From positions 1 to 9,732 of the forward strand of contig JALWON010000006.1 of assembly GCA_027083475.1 (NCBI GenBank): a stretch of 9,732 nucleotides of DNA. The letters run 5' to 3'. Positions 6,872 through 9,732 of the stretch are shown here, one piece after another. The DNA is from Sulfurimonas sp. GTDB taxonomy: Bacteria; Campylobacterota; Campylobacteria; Campylobacterales; Sulfurimonadaceae. The notes beneath the pieces are model-generated. The model saw only the letters and a program-made list of their open reading frames with translations. It was not told the origin of the DNA and ran no database searches. The position numbers and the translations under genes were made by a program. Within the stretch, counting starts at the first letter, position 1, and the number at the start of each line of letters is the position of its first letter.

Positions 6872-7690
6872 ATGAATAAAGAAAACTATTTTATTTCGCT
6901 TTTTAAAACACAACATATTGGGGATGATGCTGCTTATATAAGAGGAGTGACATACTCCAAAGACGCTTTTTTTGAAAATGTGCATTTTAAAACAGCTTGG
7001 ATGAGTTATGAGCAGATTGCGAGAAAAGCGATGCTTGTAAATCTTTCTGATGCTATTGCGATGCATGCAAAACCGCTTTATGCTCTTTTGAGTGTTGCCA
7101 TGCCAAAAGGAATGACTAAAAATGATATGCAAGCCCTTGCAAAAGGCTTTTTAGATGTGGCAGAGGAGTATGGAGTGCAAATTATTGGAGGTGATACTAT
7201 AAGTAATACAAAACTAGATATTACCATTACTATCATTGCACAAACAAAAAAGCCACTGTTTCGTCGTGGTTTAAGAGCAAAGAGCCTCTTAGCTTACACG
7301 GGTGTATTAGGAAAATCACAAAAAGATTTGCAAAAGCTTTTGAATGGTGGAAGAGTGCATCGGAAATCGAAATTTGTTGCTATAGAGCTACGCGAGCAGT
7401 TTATTTCTCAAACGGCACGAATTTTGCAAGCCGGTATGGATATTTCAGATGGTTTGTTAAGTGATTTAGATAAAATGGCAAGCACAAATAGAGTAGGGTT
7501 TCATTTTATACAACCAGTGCCTAAGAATATAGGCTGTAGTGGAGAAGAGTATGAGATGCTTGTGGGTTTTGATAAACGCAATAAAAAAGCAGTCATGCGT
7601 CGTGCAGAGCAGAGCCGTACAAAAATAACAATTTTTGCACATGTTGCAAGAAATAAATATAAAAACAGATGCCAAGCACATCATTTTTAA
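6872..7690 (+). CDS. thiL: Thiamine-monophosphate kinase
   Basis: ThiL phosphorylates thiamine monophosphate to thiamine diphosphate, the last step of cofactor synthesis. With the start at 6872 the protein has 272 residues, shorter than E. coli ThiL (about 325). Family motifs are visible: IGDDAA with D18 and D19; SKDAFFENVHF with D31; a nucleotide/Mg loop KAMLVNLSDAIAMHAKP with D60; IIGGDT with D108; MDISDGLLSDLDK with D190 and D193; and a variant EEYEML where GEDYEL is common. The C-terminus ends in HHF, like the usual G--HF ending. A longer frame from a TTG at 6833 is open, but its 13 extra residues lie across the promoter and do not resemble the family, so I prefer the ATG. It is the first gene of the thiL-truD-psd cluster, with truD starting 19 bases after the stop. 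Confidence 0.9.
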   Translation: MNKENYFISLFKTQHIGDDAAYIRGVTYSKDAFFENVHFKTAWMSYEQIARKAMLVNLSDAIAMHAKPLYALLSVAMPKGMTKNDMQALAKGFLDVAEEYGVQIIGGDTISNTKLDITITIIAQTKKPLFRRGLRAKSLLAYTGVLGKSQKDLQKLLNGGRVHRKSKFVAIELREQFISQTARILQAGMDISDGLLSDLDKMASTNRVGFHFIQPVPKNIGCSGEEYEMLVGFDKRNKKAVMRRAEQSRTKITIFAHVARNKYKNRCQAHHF

Positions 7691-7696
7691 GAGATT

Positions 7697-7700
7697 AGGA
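7697..7700 (+). promoter_or_regulatory. Shine-Dalgarno site that sets the truD start
   Basis: AGGA lies 9 bases before the ATG at 7710. It supports that start over an in-frame ATG at 7635, which lies inside thiL and would add 25 residues not typical of TruD. Confidence 0.65.
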
Positions 7701-7709
7701 TTCAAAAAT

Positions 7710-8783
7710 ATGGATAGATTTTATTCACTTGCACACTCAAGTATTGATTTTCATTTTAAGCAATCACCCCGTGATTTTGTCGTTGAAGAGATTCCTTTAT
7801 ATGAATTTTCTGGGGAAGGGGAACATTTGATTCTTTATATTCGCAAAAAAAACCTTGCGACAACAGAGATGATAGGGCATATTGCTCGATATTTGGGAAT
7901 TAAAAACAAAGAGATAGGGTATGCTGGGCTTAAAGATAAACATGCGATGACAAAGCAGTATATCTCTTTACATAAAAAGTATGAAGAGGCGATGGATAAT
8001 TTTGATTTTGAAGGGATTAAAGTGCTCTTTAAAACATACCATAACAACAAACTCAGAATTGGACACCTCAAAGGTAATCGTTTTTACATTAAGGTAAAAA
8101 AGGTAAATCCTACTTCGGCTGCAAAGATAGATGAAGCACTCAAAAATATTGCTGATGTGGGAATGCCAAACTTTTTTGGGTACCAGCGTTTTGGGAATGA
8201 TGGCAATAATCACATCTTAGGTGAAAAGCTTGCAAAAGGCGAAGCAAGAGAACGCAATCCTCGCGTTAAAAAACTACTGATTAATGCATACCAAAGTCAC
8301 CTTTTTAACCTTTGGCTCTCTCGTCGTTTAGAGATAAACTCTCTTATAACAAGTTTTAAAACGCAAGAGTTAGAGACCCTGCTCAATTTACCGAGTGAAA
8401 CACTGAAAAAGATGCAGGCACAAACACACCCTTTTAAGTTGATAAATGGCGATGTGATGGAACATTACCCTCATGGAAAACTTTTTGAGTTTGAAGATAA
8501 TGCCGAAGATGTGCTGCGTTTTAATGAACGTAAGATTAGTGTGACAGGCTTACTCTGTGGGAAAAAAGTTAAAATGGCAACCTCCCTAGCAGGCGAGATT
8601 GAAAAAGATTTTGATGACAGTATAAATGCAGATGGTGCAAGACGATTTGCTTGGGTGTATCCCACTGAGATTGAAGGGCGATTTAACAAAGTAGAAGCAC
8701 AATATGAAATGAATTTTACCTTGCCAAAAGGCTCGTATGCAACAGTCCTCATAGAAGAGATAGCAAAAAGAAAAATCAACTAA
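7710..8783 (+). CDS. truD: tRNA pseudouridine(13) synthase TruD
   Basis: TruD converts uridine-13 of certain tRNAs to pseudouridine. From the ATG at 7710 the protein has 357 residues, close to the 349 of E. coli TruD. The N-terminal SPRDFVVEEIP matches the family's F-V-E-(I/L)P segment. The signature GYAGLKDKHAMTKQ at residues 70-83 contains the catalytic D76. NFFGYQRFG (154-162) and LINAYQSHLFN (190-200) are the other conserved blocks. The C-terminal LPKGSYATVLIEEI is also typical. The family's inserted TRUD domain lies roughly between residues 155 and 305. The frame is also open upstream to 7635 inside thiL, but ribosome-binding site and family length favour 7710. The stop TAA at 8781-8783 overlaps the ribosome-binding site of psd. 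Confidence 0.93.
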   Translation: MDRFYSLAHSSIDFHFKQSPRDFVVEEIPLYEFSGEGEHLILYIRKKNLATTEMIGHIARYLGIKNKEIGYAGLKDKHAMTKQYISLHKKYEEAMDNFDFEGIKVLFKTYHNNKLRIGHLKGNRFYIKVKKVNPTSAAKIDEALKNIADVGMPNFFGYQRFGNDGNNHILGEKLAKGEARERNPRVKKLLINAYQSHLFNLWLSRRLEINSLITSFKTQELETLLNLPSETLKKMQAQTHPFKLINGDVMEHYPHGKLFEFEDNAEDVLRFNERKISVTGLLCGKKVKMATSLAGEIEKDFDDSINADGARRFAWVYPTEIEGRFNKVEAQYEMNFTLPKGSYATVLIEEIAKRKIN

Positions 8784-8799
8784 GGAAAACACACTTATT

Positions 8800-9627
8800 A
8801 TGGAAAAAAGACATATAACATCACTTATCTCACAAAATTTTGGAAAATTTGCCTCCAAAGAGTTTCCATCTTGGTTGCAAAAGATTGTCAATCAATCGTA
8901 TGTAACACTTATGGGACTTGATATGAGTGAATTTCACCATCCAAGTACTTACAAATCTTTAAATGCACTTTTTACAAGAAAGTTACGAGAAAAACGCCAC
9001 TTCTCTATGGATGGAGCAGATTTTATTTCTCCTTGTGATTCGTATATTTCTGATTGTGGAGATTTACAAGGGGATTATGCTTTACAAATCAAAGGAATGC
9101 GTTATAAAACAGATGCCCTTTTAGGAAGTGAATTTTCACAAGAAGAAAAGGAGAGTATACATAATGGGAAGTTTATCAACTTTTATCTCTCTCCAAAAGA
9201 TTATCATCGTTACCATATTCCAACGAATTTAAAAGTCATCAAAGCTGTGCATATTCCTGGAAAGTTTTACCCTGTTAATGTACCTTCTTTGAAAAAGAGA
9301 ATAAATCTGTTTATAGAAAATGAACGAGTCGTTATTTTGTGTGAAGCAACGAATGCTAAAAAGTTCTACATAGTCCTTGTGAGTGCTTTAAATGTAGGAG
9401 TCATGCAAGTGGCATTTGCCCCCGCCATTCAAACAAATGCAAGTGCAACAAAACCACAAAGCTATAACTTTAGAGATAAATTTTTAGATAAAGGTGAAGA
9501 TTTTGGGTGTTTTGAGATGGGCTCGACAATAGTCATTTTAGCCCAAAAAGAGATGCTCGATTTAAATGTAAACATTGGTCAAGATGTAAAATTTGGAGAG
9601 ACTATTGCGAAAATGAACAATATATAG
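8800..9627 (+). CDS. psd: Phosphatidylserine decarboxylase proenzyme
   Basis: Psd makes phosphatidylethanolamine from phosphatidylserine at the inner membrane. It is synthesised as a proenzyme that cuts itself and turns the new N-terminal serine into a pyruvoyl group. In this 275-residue protein the family motifs are present: LFTRKLRE at 57-64; SPCDS with D80; FYLSPKDYHRYHIP with H136 and H139; PGKFYPVN; NER at 174-176; and the cleavage motif as MGST at 240-243 in place of the usual LGST. D80, H139 and S242 match the D-H-S triad of E. coli Psd (D90, H147, S254). Cleavage between G241 and S242 would give a 241-residue beta chain and a 34-residue alpha chain. The ATG lies 16 bases after truD. 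The only clear AAGGA (8782-8786) is 13 bases before it, a long spacer. Confidence 0.94.
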   Translation: MEKRHITSLISQNFGKFASKEFPSWLQKIVNQSYVTLMGLDMSEFHHPSTYKSLNALFTRKLREKRHFSMDGADFISPCDSYISDCGDLQGDYALQIKGMRYKTDALLGSEFSQEEKESIHNGKFINFYLSPKDYHRYHIPTNLKVIKAVHIPGKFYPVNVPSLKKRINLFIENERVVILCEATNAKKFYIVLVSALNVGVMQVAFAPAIQTNASATKPQSYNFRDKFLDKGEDFGCFEMGSTIVILAQKEMLDLNVNIGQDVKFGETIAKMNNI

Positions 9628-9647
9628 AAAAAGATAAAGGGTAAACT

Positions 9648-9732
9648 ATGCAAAAACTCAATGAATTATCACTAAAACAAAGAGAAGAACTTTTTAGACA
9701 GCTTCGTATTTCAATAACCCATCACTCAAATG
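9648..9732 (+). CDS. Probable Fic-domain protein, 5' end only (partial)
   Basis: An ATG at 9648 has a good AAAGGG (9636-9641) six bases upstream and opens a frame that runs off the window after 28 codons. The peptide reads MQKLNELSLKQREELFRQLR and then ISITHHSN. The segment HHSN, followed by a codon beginning with G, resembles the N-terminal part of Fic family proteins, where HSNAIEGN-like sequences form the inhibitory S/T-x-x-x-E-G/N helix that blocks the AMP-transfer site. The motif is cut by the window end, so the assignment rests on very little sequence and is an inference. The gap to psd is 20 bases, so it may be co-transcribed with psd. Confidence 0.5.
   Translation, partial: MQKLNELSLKQREELFRQLRISITHHSN

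Noticed and set aside
7635..7709. Longer truD start at an ATG inside thiL
   Set aside because: It would add 25 residues beyond the usual family start and overlap thiL by 56 bases, while an AGGA at proper distance precedes the ATG at 7710.
8586..8891. Minus-strand frame of 101 codons crossing the truD-psd junction
   Set aside because: Both genes it crosses have strong family motifs, the translation shows no domain, and AT-rich DNA easily gives frames of this length.
1..9732. Search by eye for tRNA, rRNA, CRISPR arrays, insertion sequences and attachment sites
   Set aside because: Genes fill nearly the whole window, the only large gap is the 139-base divergent region, and no cloverleaf-like, repeat-spacer or terminal inverted repeat pattern was noticed. 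A covariance-model or repeat-finder run would be needed to exclude small elements fully.

Overview
The window is AT-rich, gene-dense chromosomal DNA of a bacterium that looks like a member of the Campylobacterota (former Epsilonproteobacteria). A Sulfurimonas-like chemolithoautotroph is the best guess. The main evidence is an mfrABE/sdhABE-type fumarate reductase/succinate dehydrogenase operon whose third subunit is HdrB-like, together with the protein style and AT-rich codon use. The genus is inferred and cannot be proven from the sequence alone. I see no rRNA, tRNA, CRISPR array, insertion sequence or phage gene. The window reads as ordinary core-genome DNA with several noteworthy details.

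Layout. Positions 1-2350 (+ strand) hold the 3' end of a uroporphyrinogen-III C-methyltransferase gene (siroheme synthesis), then a siroheme/[4Fe-4S] nitrite/sulfite reductase, then a small secreted protein with a KCG-type cysteine repeat. The three genes are tightly spaced and look like one operon that makes siroheme and uses it. Positions 2347-6732 (- strand) hold a second operon, in transcription order mfrA (flavoprotein), mfrB (iron-sulfur protein), mfrE (HdrB-like) and an exonuclease III gene. The two operons converge and share a TTAA that supplies both stop codons. Positions 6733-6871 are a divergent promoter region with a TATAAT box facing each way. From 6872 to the end (+ strand) come thiL (thiamine-monophosphate kinase), truD (tRNA pseudouridine-13 synthase), psd (phosphatidylserine decarboxylase) and the first 28 codons of a probable Fic-domain protein, all closely spaced.

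How the genes work together. The methyltransferase supplies the precorrin-2 precursor of siroheme for the six-electron reductase next door. In that reductase an asparagine stands where sulfite reductases have the second active-site lysine, which favours nitrite as substrate. MfrABE links the quinone pool to fumarate/succinate. Its flavoprotein lacks the Tat signal known from the Wolinella and Campylobacter MFR enzymes, and an in-frame stop directly before the start codon rules out a missed extension, so this complex should face the cytoplasm. Its iron-sulfur subunit has an extra cysteine that could turn the usual [3Fe-4S] centre into [4Fe-4S]. The remaining genes are housekeeping functions with no obvious shared pathway.

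No clearly new multi-gene system is visible. The items most worth a second look are the small KCG-repeat secreted protein, the C-terminal extension of the reductase, the Tat-less MfrA, and the apparently leaderless thiL promoter.
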